Source of the DNA: Rapana venosa
Lineage: Eukaryota > Mollusca > Gastropoda > Neogastropoda > Muricidae
Length of the DNA: 64,000 bases
NCBI GenBank assembly: GCA_028751875.1
Contig: CM054140.1
Span: 31,991,393-32,055,392 of the forward strand
Direction of reading: 5' to 3'
The position numbers were made by a program, and so were the translations under genes. The notes beneath the pieces were generated by a model, which was given only the letters and a program-made list of their open reading frames with translations, was not told where the DNA came from and ran no database searches. Below are positions 12,559 through 24,312 of the stretch, one piece after another; within the stretch, counting starts at the first letter, position 1, and the number at the start of each line of letters is the position of its first letter.

Positions 12559-12844
12559 TGATCTACAGGAGTGTTCATTGTTAAGATCACTTAGCAAAGC
12601 ACTATTTCGAGTTTTTGAAGTGAAACACAACTGTCCTTAGTGAATGAACGCGACATTTGTCGGCGAATAACAATTCTTAGTATTTGTTTTAATTGTAAAA
12701 TAATCAAAGATTTGTGTGTCAGTTTAGCAGTGCCAGTGTACATAAGAATAATATCTTGATTTTATTGCTATTCTAAGAATGCCGAACGATTGAGACGGTT
12801 AAGCGCTTGAGAAAAGGACTGTTTAAAAAGTCAACTGTTTTGGA

Positions 12845-13060
12845 TTAGGAATGTCCCCCGTGGGGATGCCGGGGCTCTTTCAGTTTATATAGCATCCCTA
12901 CCTTCTGGAAATGATGTGCAAGAAATGTCCACGTTTCTATCTTTCTCTGGGTTGTTCTTTCTGTCTTTCTTCTTACCTTTCTATCATTTCTCTTGTTTAC
13001 TTGTTGCCTTCCAGGTCCATTCTCCGGCCTTTTTTCAAGCAAACCTTTAAAAAAAAATTC
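12845..13060 (+). repeat. Dispersed repeat H, copy 2 (partial)
   Basis: It starts CCCGTGGGGATGCCGGGGC, then TATAGCATCCCTACCTTCTG, and keeps the pyrimidine-rich middle and GGTCCATTCTCCGGCC. It stops before the CAGGCGCTTAAC part, so it is a 5' fragment in the same orientation as copy 1. Confidence 0.65.
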
Positions 13061-13740
13061 TATTTTCATTATATGACACTTTGCTTGTGTTCTTTTGTAC
13101 TGGCAGCCAGGTAATGATATTTAAACACTGGGCCATGGGGTGGGCACAGTATGTCCATCTGCAGTGTTATTTGCCCATGTGGCACTTTTTATGTATAATT
13201 TTTGTAGTTTAAAATTTATTTTATAACGCTTTTTTGTGATCTGGGGATGATAAATAAAGCGAATGGCTGGCATCCTCAGCACAGCATGGTTTATTAGCCT
13301 TAAGAAATTAAATGATTTAGGCATTTGTCATTCAATGTTGTGTGGGTTTTTTCAGGACAGTTTAAATATTTGGAGATTTTAGGTGTTGGTTTGGAATTTG
13401 AAGTGAAAATTACTGTATCGACAGAAAGGGATTGAGGTGACAGCCTTCATATGGCTTTCGTGGTCGGTAGGGCTATAAACAATATGGAAGGAATATGGAA
13501 TGAGCAGGAGTGGGCTATTCATAGCAAGTCCACTCCCCGATGTCTTTTTTTTTTTTTTAATATAGCCTACAACAATGGAGGCCTATAATCTCGTTGTATT
13601 CGAGAAATGTTTCACCAATGTTTAATTTTTACTATACGGTTAATTGATATTGCTGTCTCTACATAAATCACCATAAAAACATAATGACGAGAATCGTGAC
13701 TGCTGGATATGTTTATTGCAATATTATATCCCAGTTGTTC

Positions 13741-13785
13741 ATTGGTTAAATTCAACCCATACGCCATTTTGCCGCCATTTCACGC
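13741..13785 (+). promoter_or_regulatory. Candidate DEK proximal promoter / 5'UTR with YY1-like motif
   Basis: Just upstream of the DEK ATG are ATTGG (an inverted CCAAT core, 13741-13745), CGCCATTTT (13762-13770) and GCCGCCATTT (13771-13780). The last is the reverse complement of the YY1 core AAATGGCGGC, which is common near start sites of housekeeping genes. There is no TATA box at a convincing distance. The transcription start is not determinable from sequence. Confidence 0.35.
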
Positions 13786-13793
13786 AGTTCATT

Positions 13794-13835
13794 ATGTCTG
13801 ACAGCGATAATCCCAGCTCTCCTAAGAAGGAAGAG
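13794..13835 (+). CDS. DEK: DEK coding exon 1
   Basis: It encodes MSDSDNPSSPKKEE and stops at GAG|GTAAAT in phase 0. It is the first ATG after the YY1-like promoter motifs. Confidence 0.8.
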
Positions 13836-16800
13836 GTAAATCGATGCGTATGATATTTATCGTTTCTGTTTCATTAAAATTCTGTGTATTTCCTTGTTAA
13901 TTTTGAGACACATTCATCCAAAATTACCCGGCTGTTGTGCCATTGTAAAGAAACCACCTGAATTTTCTTAACATTCACATTGTTTCCCCGGTTATGCTTA
14001 CTGTCGTTATAAAAGTATTGGAATGATTTGTTACAAAATGTCCTTTATTCTATTTACTGCTTATTTAGAATCGGGTTAAAGTAATCATCCAATATTTGTT
14101 TTTTAGTTTGCTCAGTAGCAATCTGGTAGGCTATATATGGAGAAATTAAGTCTTGTGTTGTATCTTTGGCCTTGCCAGCTTTTTATTATTAGGATGAAGG
14201 GAGGCTTTGTAGATTTGGATTTCGTTTTACAGTGATTGCTTTCATTGCTGATGGTCTTCCAGTCTCCATTGTTTGTGGAAGAAGTCTATGTTCCTGAGTG
14301 ACAGGCCTAGCTTTGCACTGAACACGAGGTCTCGAGAAGGGAAGGGAAGCCTTTTAACAACAAAGGGACATAAGCGAAACTCAAAGTTCATTCTTGCATA
14401 TCTTCTCCAGTGTCAGTTTTAAGCACAAGTTTGCCAGTACTTTTCCATTATTTGCCCACTTTCGAGGTGGGTAGTTCTTCCCTAAAATCACTTGTGGATC
14501 AGTTGTTTTGTTCTGCCATGCTTTTTAATTTAGATGTTAGCTTTCTAAAACTAAAGTTGCACCCATGCCCACTTACACACACACACAGTACACACACCTG
14601 CCTTCCACATGATGTGAACACAAACCCAGACATGCAGTCTGCACTTACATGCCAGAATGAAGTCTAAAATGCTTCAGGGTAGTATGATATCTCATCCTTA
14701 CATTGTGACATGTATACATAGTCATGTAAATTTGTTACAAGAACCACTAGCAAGCATGTACTGTGTATGATGATTACACACAATAAATACTTTTCACACC
14801 TGTTTGCACATAAGTTCTTTCGAGCCAGAAGGCCCATAGAGCCGGAGCTTATCCCGGTTTCTGTAGTGTTAAGCGAACTGATGGTTTTTTACCACCCCTG
14901 TGAAAGGACGCTAGTCTGTCGCCAGATACTTCCCCAGCAGAGCTGGTATCCACTTGTGTTGTACACCTGGGTGGAGTGAGGAAAATAGGAGTAAAGTGTC
15001 TTTCCCAAGGACACAACACCGAGCCGAGCGGGGATCGAACCCGCGACCTCTGGATCACGAGTTGACCGCCTAAACCACTCGACCACGGTGCCTCCTCGTT
15101 TGCACATAACCAAGAGCATTTTTCTCATGCTTTTTTCCAAATCATACCCATCTACTAAGTGTTGGGCTTGTGCCATGTCATTTAAAAGGAATCAGCGTTT
15201 TGTTTGGTTTTTTGTTGTTTTTTAACTCCTTTATCAGTTTGTGTAATAGTAGATGGTGTTCATTTGAATATTGGCATATGAATAATAACAGACATGCATG
15301 GTGATAATTATGCATATATATATATATATATATATATGCGACTGTTTTTTTCCCCATCATTCAGTAGCTGTATTCCAACTTCAGGGGTGTTTAGCCTATA
15401 ACAATATAAGGATGGATTGTATTTGTCAAAAAAAGAGAGGTTGTCCTGGGAATCCTAACTATAAAAGGTAAAGGAGTCCCATAACCTATAAGGTCGTAGG
15501 GGAGCGAGGCATCAGAGACCTCACTTCTCTAGGGCCAGCATATTGAGGGCGGCGCCCATCTCCTCTCCCTCGCTGCTTTACCTTCCCTGACCCTCAAGAG
15601 AGCAGGTACCCATTTACAGCTGGGGGAACTGTACTGAAGCCAAGGCACGTAAACGGTCACCCATCCAACTGGTAACCACGCTCGACGCTGCTTAACTTGG
15701 CTGGGGGAAAGCAAGTGCTCCGACCACTGAGCTATCCCGTCCCCAAAAAATCTGTGACCCTGGCCTAATAGCTGAGAAGTGCAGGTTGGGCTGTATAGAG
15801 CTGTGAAAACAACTGAAAAATATTTTGGGAAGTGTTCAGATTTGCGTTACCATAGGATTTAGTATGCATAGCATACTGTGCCCCTAGTTCCCCCTCTTAA
15901 AAAAATTTTCTTTTTTTTGTTTTACTTTTTTGGTGGGATCATCGTGAACTGCATTCTTTATTGACATTTCTTCATGAAATAATTGCAGAGATTGGACAAA
16001 GGGATCATAAGTGTTCATGGAGATGGAATTTGATCAAACAAACGTTTATGAGCAAACACTTATATAACATATTAGAGTGTGTGTGTGTTGCGCGTGCATG
16101 CCCAGGCATGGCTATAAAACCAGGTCCTTAAAAGTAATTAATTTTGGGGGACCCCATTTCAAGGCCTTGAAAGTCCTTAAAAATTCAGACATATGCCTCC
16201 AGGTCCTTAAAAAGTGCTTTAAGTTTTACTTTTACGGGAGAGTGTTTACAGTAGATGAATGATTATCTAAGGCATGGTACATCTCTGCGAATTCACAGAA
16301 ATCGTGAAAAGAAAAAAAGAAGGGAGAAAAAAGTAAACCAGGAAGACAGGGATGTAACTATTCCCTGCCGATTTCCCTTCTTTGCTGTACATCGGGAGTC
16401 ATTACTAGGTAGCAAGTGAACTTTCTCTGTTGACAGAAGGGCCATGTGCAAAGTATCGATGTTGGGTTTCATGGAAGGGGAAGACCAGCAGCTCAAAGGC
16501 AGGGGGATGGAGGGAAGGTGGAGAATGGATGTGGGTGCCCTGCGTGGGGGGGGGGGGGGGGGGTCACATGATGACTGCTAGCAGCCATGGTAAAGTATCA
16601 ACAATAGGTATCTGGTTTAATGAAAAAGGACCAGTATCTCTATTGCAGAGGGGTGAAAGGGATGGTAAGAAATGGGAAGGGGGAAGAACAAATAGGGATT
16701 GGAAGCTTTTCAACACTGGAGTAATGACTTGTTGAACCCTGCTCATTTCTGGACAAACTACCACCACCTACCCTCCTCTTTCCCCACTTGTCCGTCTTTG

Positions 16801-16873
16801 ATCTTGTCCTGGGTATAGTGTCTGGCATTTGTCTGTGTTATGTCCTTGTCCACCTTCCACCCAACTCTCTGTC

Positions 16874-16954
<81 letters not shown>

Positions 16955-19900
16955 GAATTCTCTCATATTTTCACAGCAGGTGTATGGCATCCTGCTGTTT
17001 CTGTCAGTGTGTTGTGATGATATCTGTGTCCATAGCTATATAGCAATACCACCAGCTATCCCCCCTCCATCCCCCTCCTTCCCACTTGTCTGTTATCCAG
17101 TGGGATGAATGAATGTCTACTGTTTAAAACTATTAGTCTCCTGGCGAAGTACTATAAGGACCCGAATAACGGTGCAGGCTGGAATAAGAGTGCAGGGTGG
17201 AAGTTGTAGTCAAAATTAATAACAGTGCAGGCTGGAATAAGGGTGCAGGGTGGAATTTTTTAGTAAAAAAGAATAAACGTGCAGGCTGGAATAAGAGTGC
17301 AGGGCGGACATTCAATCATTAATAAGAAGAGTGCTTGCTCACCACAGATACTGAAGCAAAAAATGAATATACATGTATTTTTTCTTATATTTATTTAGTG
17401 ACACAAATTTAATGTTCCTTATGAGGCACTAGAGTATTCAAGCAAGTATGACAAATCACAATTCCAAGGACACCAAAGTGAAAGGTCATCAACCTGTTTT
17501 GCAATGTACGTAGGGACACAAAAGTCAGAACTGACTAGAGGCATCAATCATTACAAGTCACAAGTATTCAAATTTACAACAGGACATACACAATATTATG
17601 TTACATAGAAGATCTGTGTGGAAAGCTTACTATTAAATATGAAATTTATAAAAGACTTTCCTAGAACCAGCAGCTGCAATTTCTGGCTCAGGCAACCTTT
17701 CCACTATGTCCTCTTGCACGATGTTGCAAACAGGTCCTGGCTCATAAAAGTCCTCATGTCCACTCACCATTTTAAAATGGCGGACTGCCAAGGGCTCTGT
17801 TGTAATAACAACTGCAGGAGAGACATAGTTGTTGGCATTGATTTTAACATAAGTCCCAATGTCAAAAGCAGTGCCAACAATGTCAGGCTGCGCCTCTTCT
17901 TCATCTTCAACTATTTGGGCTGGTGTTTCTTGCTCGGCTGCCTCACTACTTTGACTTTGAGACAAGATTCTTTTCTTTAAGCTTCTCCTAGCTTCAGTTA
18001 AGGTATGTTTTATCTGGCAAACATAAGGCAGAAGCAGTCTCGAGGTCTCTGATTTTCGTTCATGAAAAACTTTTTCTAGTTCATTGATGAATGATGCGTC
18101 TTTCTGTATGTCTTCATTGTTTGTTTTATCTGGAATTGGTTCGAAGGGCAAGCATGAAGCAGTTGGACTTCTTGACTGTGAAGTAGATGATGGACCTGCA
18201 ATTTGTTCTTCACTTTCTGTTTCTTCTTCCTCTTCTTCCAAATCATCATTTTCATCTTCAGGAATTTCATCTCCTTCACAGTCAAGAAGTTCTCTGCCCT
18301 CGTCAAGTAAACAGTCACTTGGTTTTGAGTGAACACCTTTAGGGGTGTGATTGTCTTAATCAGTTCTTTGAGAGATTTTGGTGGTTTGCTTTTCAAAATG
18401 TCTGCCTAGCTGACTTCACTTCAGCACCAACAAGCTCCATCAATTTGTCAGAGACAAGGTAGTCTTCTTGGCCATCAAGGGAATTGAGAATGAAGTTTTG
18501 CTTCATTGCCAAGGTTGGATCTATGTTTGTCTCTTTCCAAGCTGCTGTCAACATCTTCATCATGTCATCTCTGGATGGTGACGGGACTTTGTTTGGCTCT
18601 GCTCTCAGCTGTTCATGCATCAGCTCACACTCTCTCTGTCTATATTTGGCCTTGAGCTGGTGGTGAAGGTGAGTGTCATTGATCTGCAGATCTCCTGTAG
18701 AATACAGACACACAGAAAAACAAGATTCAAAATAATAAGATGGTGCGAGTAATGCTTGTGGCATGACAAAATGTTTTTCATAACATCAAAACAAAACATT
18801 GTGTTCACTATTGTCTCTTCAAAATATGTACATGTATGTAGCACTCCTTATAAATGATTGAATCAAGAAAGTTTGTGCTCTTGTTGTATACACATTTAAT
18901 TAAAGATTCAAGTTGTTTACCCTCCTGGTCTAGTAAGAGAATACATTAAACTCTCCCAATTATGATGGCCTAAAATGCCAGACCAAAAGTGTAACTGGGA
19001 GGTGGTCTTAATGAAAATAAAACAATTTTGAAAGGGTCTCCATTCGGAGAATTGTAATTGGTAGAGTTTATTGTATCATTTAAATGTTTGTTTTACCTGT
19101 GATTCCTCCACCCATTATTACAAGAATGTACCCTTGGTCCAGGAGCTTTTTCCTGACTTCTTCCTGGCAGTGCACAGAATAATCGTCCAAGATGTAGATA
19201 CCAAAGTCCTTGTGGGAGAACATGTTGAATCTGTTCTTCAAGTGTTTGATTGTCTCCAGCATGTTTTCAACTCTGAAAATGAAATATGTCATCTGCATAA
19301 GTATATGATTCATAATACACATTTACATGTACTGTAAATATGTGCACAATTTGTTATAGGCAGGTAAAGTAGATGCCATAAATGCAAGTGAGTGTAATGC
19401 ACAATATCACATTGTTAAAAATACTATTTCTTATAAAAACATGTAATAATGCCTGTTTATTGCCTGTTTATTAAAATTTCATATTGGAAATCAATTTTAA
19501 TGTTTACTTTACTAAACATCAGTTCATTAGTGTTTATAAAAACAAATTAAAAGAAACGCTTACTGACTGTTCATGTGTACCGAACTAAATATATAGATCT
19601 ATATTTGCAACATGTATTAATTTAGAATTTGGTTAAAATTAAAAAGGAAAAAAAGGGAGGGGTGGGCAACTAGTGCCGGTACACTTACCTGTACGATCCT
19701 TTTGGTGCAAACTGTGTATGCACACCTTGGGGTGGATCAAGTTTGATTCGCACACCTTTCCCTTTGAATACGAATTCAGGCAAAGGCATTGACTCCTTGG
19801 TGCAAGTAGAGAGCTGTGTGAAGACAGTCACCCTCTCCCGTGACAACATATAGTTTTCTTTGACAAAGACGCTTTGATTCTTTAATGTCATTGTCGGCTG

Positions 19901-22900
19901 CTTTGCCGATTCGTTTCGGTGAAGTGGCATTTGGTCACCATTGATGACAACAGGCTCTTTCTTAAAGTTTTCAAGAAAGTAGTGGCGAATTCTCATTACG
20001 TTCACTATGAATTCTATTATTCTTGTTTTGCGTTGTTCTTGTGGCAAAGCAAACCTCTTGTTTGGTTTTGCCAGACTGACTTTGTATTCTTTCATCCAGT
20101 CGCTTACCCAATGTTTGGAGATTTGCAGCTGGTCTTTCTCTGGTACCTCTTCCTCTTGTTGTTGTAGCCAGTTTGCATACAGTTGTCGACATTTTTCTTG
20201 AAACACTTTCAAGGGCAAGCGTGCTTTCAGTGCTCCTCTTACATCCAAAAACCACTCAAAAGCAGCCTCTCTTACCGGAATGGCCTTTTGTTTGCGTCCT
20301 CCACCTTCAGCTCTGAACTTTTTCTTCAAACTTGGCCCTGGCTCATCTTCCAACCCTTCACTTTCACCTTTTTTCTCCATGCATCTTCTTGCTACTTGTA
20401 ACGCTTTCTGAAACTTATCATCATCGTGTTTGCAGTCCTTCAGTGAGGGATACATTTCTCGAACAGCTCTTGACAGGAACCCTTCTTTCGGCATTGGTTT
20501 TACAAACTTCTTTCTTTTTGCATTCCATGTTGGCTTAGCATGCGCAATTTCTTTGTCGTATTCCTCCTTATGCTTCTGAATCAACTGTATTAATTGTTCC
20601 TTTTCATGAAAAGAGTATTTTTCCTGTTTCTTTTCCATGTTGTCTCATCTGTATCAATCAACATGCATAAGGCGCTAGATCTAGATCTAGATCTCTAGTA
20701 GTAGTACTGTATGCTACCGGCTAGCAGCAGACGAAACCAAAACAAAGACCCCCTTCTCTCAATTCTTGGAAAAATCGATAGCAGAGCTCGCTGCCTCTCG
20801 CCATCTAGTGTCAACGGGCCTAGGCCTAAGATAACAGCGCAGAATCGGCCAGGGTTGCGAGATCCGATTGGACCAAAAAGGCCCCAAAATCCTCTACAAA
20901 AAAGGCCAAACGAGATTTTAAAAGACCAAATGTAAAGATTCAACTACAAAGCTGTTCCCACAACAAAAACATCAGTTACTTTCAAAAAAGGCCAATGTGG
21001 CCTGAAAAAGGCCAATATTGGCAACCCTGGAATCAGCAAAGAGCCTGTAGGCCTAGGCCTATTATTGGCCTGTCACAGTTCTGCGCATAGCTTGCTGCCT
21101 CTCGCCGTCTTGTGTAGCCGTAGGCCGCTTGGCCTAGTTCCAACCAAGACAACGTGACAGCGCAGATGGGCAAAGAAACTGCGTATTGGCCTGCGCAGAT
21201 CTAGAGATAGGCCTAGATCTAGAATCTAGATCTAGATTTTTTTTTTTTTTTTTACGGATTTTGTTAGTTTATTCAAGACTTTTGTAGATTTCGACGGACC
21301 TCTATTTTTAATAAGCGTGCAGGCCCGAATAAGCTGCGTGCAGGGAGGAAAATCTACTGGAAAAAAATAAGCGTACCGGTACGCTTATTCGGGACCTTAT
21401 AGTAACACGCTACACTTGTTTAGACCATGAGAACCAGTACGCAATGAAATTATGAACAAACTGGTGAAGTGATCACTTAGATTGAAGTGTTTTATGCTAA
21501 GTGCACACATTGGGCCAACAATTGTTTTTTGATTTCCCCCCAAATAACTTGCAGTGGAAATACTGATTTCTTGTTATGAAGAAAATGGCACAAAATGGCT
21601 GTGTAAATGTTGTTTTCATTCCAGCTTCAAACTGTGTGAACATTGTTCAAATGCAAGTGCTATTTGTCAAAGGTCCTTGAAAAATGAGAGTGAGGTCCTT
21701 GAAAGTCCTTAAATTTTCTCCCCAATCACGAATAGGGGGCACCTGAAGTTACTTTCGCTTTTGAAGGTTGTTTTTTTTTTTTTTTAAAGGATTTTCATCC
21801 ATTCACAACTTTGCTTGTGCAGCCACTGTGGAATGGGAAATTTATGTTTTTAGTCAGGCTGTGCAGGTTTAAGTTATTGTTGTGATCAATTACTGGCATT
21901 TAAATCCTTAAATTAAAATTTTTTACCCTATTGCATGTCATTTGTTTTCTGCAGATGGATGTCTCTGAAAATGGGGACGCTGCCAAAGCCAAGGAAGACT
22001 CTGATCAAGAGGACAGCAAAACAGAGGAACCTACTAAGCCTGCTAAGAAAGAAGAAGCCAATGAGGAGTCAGAGGAAGAAGAGGATGACGAAGAACCCCC
22101 ATGTAGGTTTCGTTTAACGCAGTGACAGATTCAGATAGCTAAAGCTACTTTAGCAGATTTGGTTTTCAAAGATATTGAGTAATTCAAGTATGCTAACAGC
22201 TTAGGTACACAAAAATGTGTGGTTATCAGTGTTGGAAACATATTGAAACATTTTATTGGTAAAAGTCCGTAGTTTCTGTAAAGACAGTTTGTCTGTTGAA
22301 CTTCAAGATTATAGAATGAACAGCTTTTTGATGGACAATGTATGATTATTTGTTTGAAACAAAAGGAAAAGTAAGAACATTGACTTTTTCTGTGTTTTTT
22401 TTATTTGTTTTTTCCTCGGCTAGATTTCCAGGCTTCATCAATGGTAAGATTTTGTCTATGCGACCGTTTGCCCACCATTGATTAAGATAGCCATGTTCCG
22501 ACTTTTGGGAGGATGTCTTAACCACTAGACTGCCCCACCCCGGAAATTTTACGGGGCTAAATGTGCACTCTGTACGCCTACAAGCCAGAAAAATTCTGGG
22601 GTATCAAATCAAAGTAAACAAGTCAGCTTCCTTGACTACAGTTAAAGGGAAAAAACTCTAAAATTAGTGATCACTCCTGTTGCTTGGCAACATCCAGCTG
22701 CAAAAGCCATGGCAAAATCTATCGTTTTTTTAGCTTGTATTTTGTGTTATTTTGCATGACTGCTTGGGCAGTTCTTGTTCAAAATGGCTGACACTTCTCG
22801 TTGAAGGTGTCAATAACTTTACACAGCTGAAAAAGTGGCAAATAAAACTGAAGATAATCCTGACAGTGATGAAAACAATCGTGTATAATTCAGGAGATAG

Positions 22901-24280
22901 TGCACTTAAAAAATATGACCGAGATTTTGCCTGGACTTATGTTTCACGTTATTGAGATGGGGGGTACTCGGAATGACAGTGGCGATGAAGAAAGTGTATT
23001 TTTTCTTGATTTTTTACATTTTAATTATATTTTCGTAGTGAAATATGCTAATATGAGCTTGCCTCAAAGCAATTTACAATATATATATACTGTCATTGGG
23101 CAGATTATCGGGATTATTCATTTAGTAATTTCTGAGTAAGAAGGACATGAGCTTAGCAAGTGGTACATAAGAATTTTATTCCCTGGCGTGTAGGGTGCAC
23201 TTACACTCTGCAGTTAAGAGGTTACACTTAAGTACATATTCATTTTAAAATTGTGATCTGTGGGAATCCGCATGTAAAAGCCTACTCTTCCGAAAGGTTG
23301 AACTGATTTTAAAGTGTATGCAAGACTTTCTGTGGGCGTTTTTACACAGGACCTCGGTTTATCATTTCATCTGAAGGATTCTCGGGGTAGTGGAGTTAGT
23401 GCTGATGGTAACTCCAGGTGAAAGTGCCTAAAATGGACATCTTGGGGGTTTAAATCTGCGCCATCTGATAGCAAGTTCAACCCTGTGCCCAGTAGAATAT
23501 AGCGCTATATCTTGAAACTAAACCATCGAAACTAAATCTTGAAATTTCCCTCTTTTCTCCTCTCTTTTGTCTCACATGTTCACAGGCTACACAAATGTAT
23601 TTACTTTTCAGAGGAACCTAATGAATTTGTTGTAGATACATTTTCGGTCTTATTGTGTACTTTTTAGTTACAGTTTAAAGAGGCTGTAATTAAATCAGTC
23701 ATATTGATTTTTTTTTAATAGGAAATTAGAAGAAAATGGAGTAAACTAAAGGAGAGAGTATTAAGGGGAGGCTTTTTTAACCATTGATACGGAAAATTGA
23801 ATAGGAGAGCATGATTTGTGCAACTGACTTTGTTTCAGAAGATCAAAGCTGACTAAGGAGATACCTATATATTTTTCAAATGAATCATGCATCTCCAGTT
23901 TCTATGAAAAATTGGTTTGATCCTAAATACATTCAGATCTTGTGTGCGATTTATTTGGATTTCATTATTGTATGCAACTCGTGTGATTATTGCAGTGGGC
24001 TTGTTAGAACGACCAGTCGAACTGACATCAGGAAAACGGGAAAAGAAGAAAGTTGAACGGTTGGAAGTGACCATGCACTTGCCCAACTCTGAACGCAAAA
24101 AAGTGGACATTCCAGAAGGAAAAGGTGTCAAGCTGGGAGAATGTCCAAGAAGTAAGTAGGCACAAAAGTTTGTGAAGTTTTTTTTCATCAAGTCTCTCCC
24201 TTTCTTTGCTACGAAATGTACAGTTTTCTGCCTCTCCACATTAATAGCAGCACCCCCCCCCCCCCCCCCCCCCCCCCTCC

Positions 24281-24312
<32 letters not shown>

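Larger units (their letters stand above)
1468..13793. other. Intergenic region between RNF144-like and DEK
   Basis: These 12.3 kb separate the divergently oriented RNF144 start exon (minus) and DEK (plus). I see microsatellites, SINE pieces and a few dispersed repeats, listed separately. The stretches 1770-2680, 2880-3540, 4980-5370, 5830-6310, 6750-7390, 7530-8040, 8250-10250 and 13080-13700 are AT-rich with no coding signal I can support. An untranslated RNF144 exon could be hidden here. Confidence 0.6.
17152..21402 (-). mobile_element. Complete DDE DNA transposon, TA-flanked (pogo/Tc1-mariner type)
   Basis: The element lies antisense in DEK intron 1. The left end CTATAAGGACCCGAATAA (17152-17169) and the right end (21385-21402) are inverted repeats with one mismatch in 18, bounded on each side by TA (17150-17151 and 21403-21404), the Tc1/mariner-superfamily target duplication. 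Inside the left end are three subterminal copies of GTGCAGGCTGGAATAAG (starting 17172, 17225 and 17279). The right end has related GTGCAGG/GAATAAG units and a CGTACCGGTACG palindrome near 21373. The cargo is a minus-strand three-exon transposase. AGATCTAGATCTAG-type repeats lie between the transposase start and the right end (20676-20697 and 21197-21238). The element is 4251 bases long. Confidence 0.9.

Noticed and set aside
14814..15097. A tRNA gene in SINE-A heads
   Set aside because: A and B boxes are present, but the sequence runs into a common non-tRNA body with flanking target duplications, and three copies share it.
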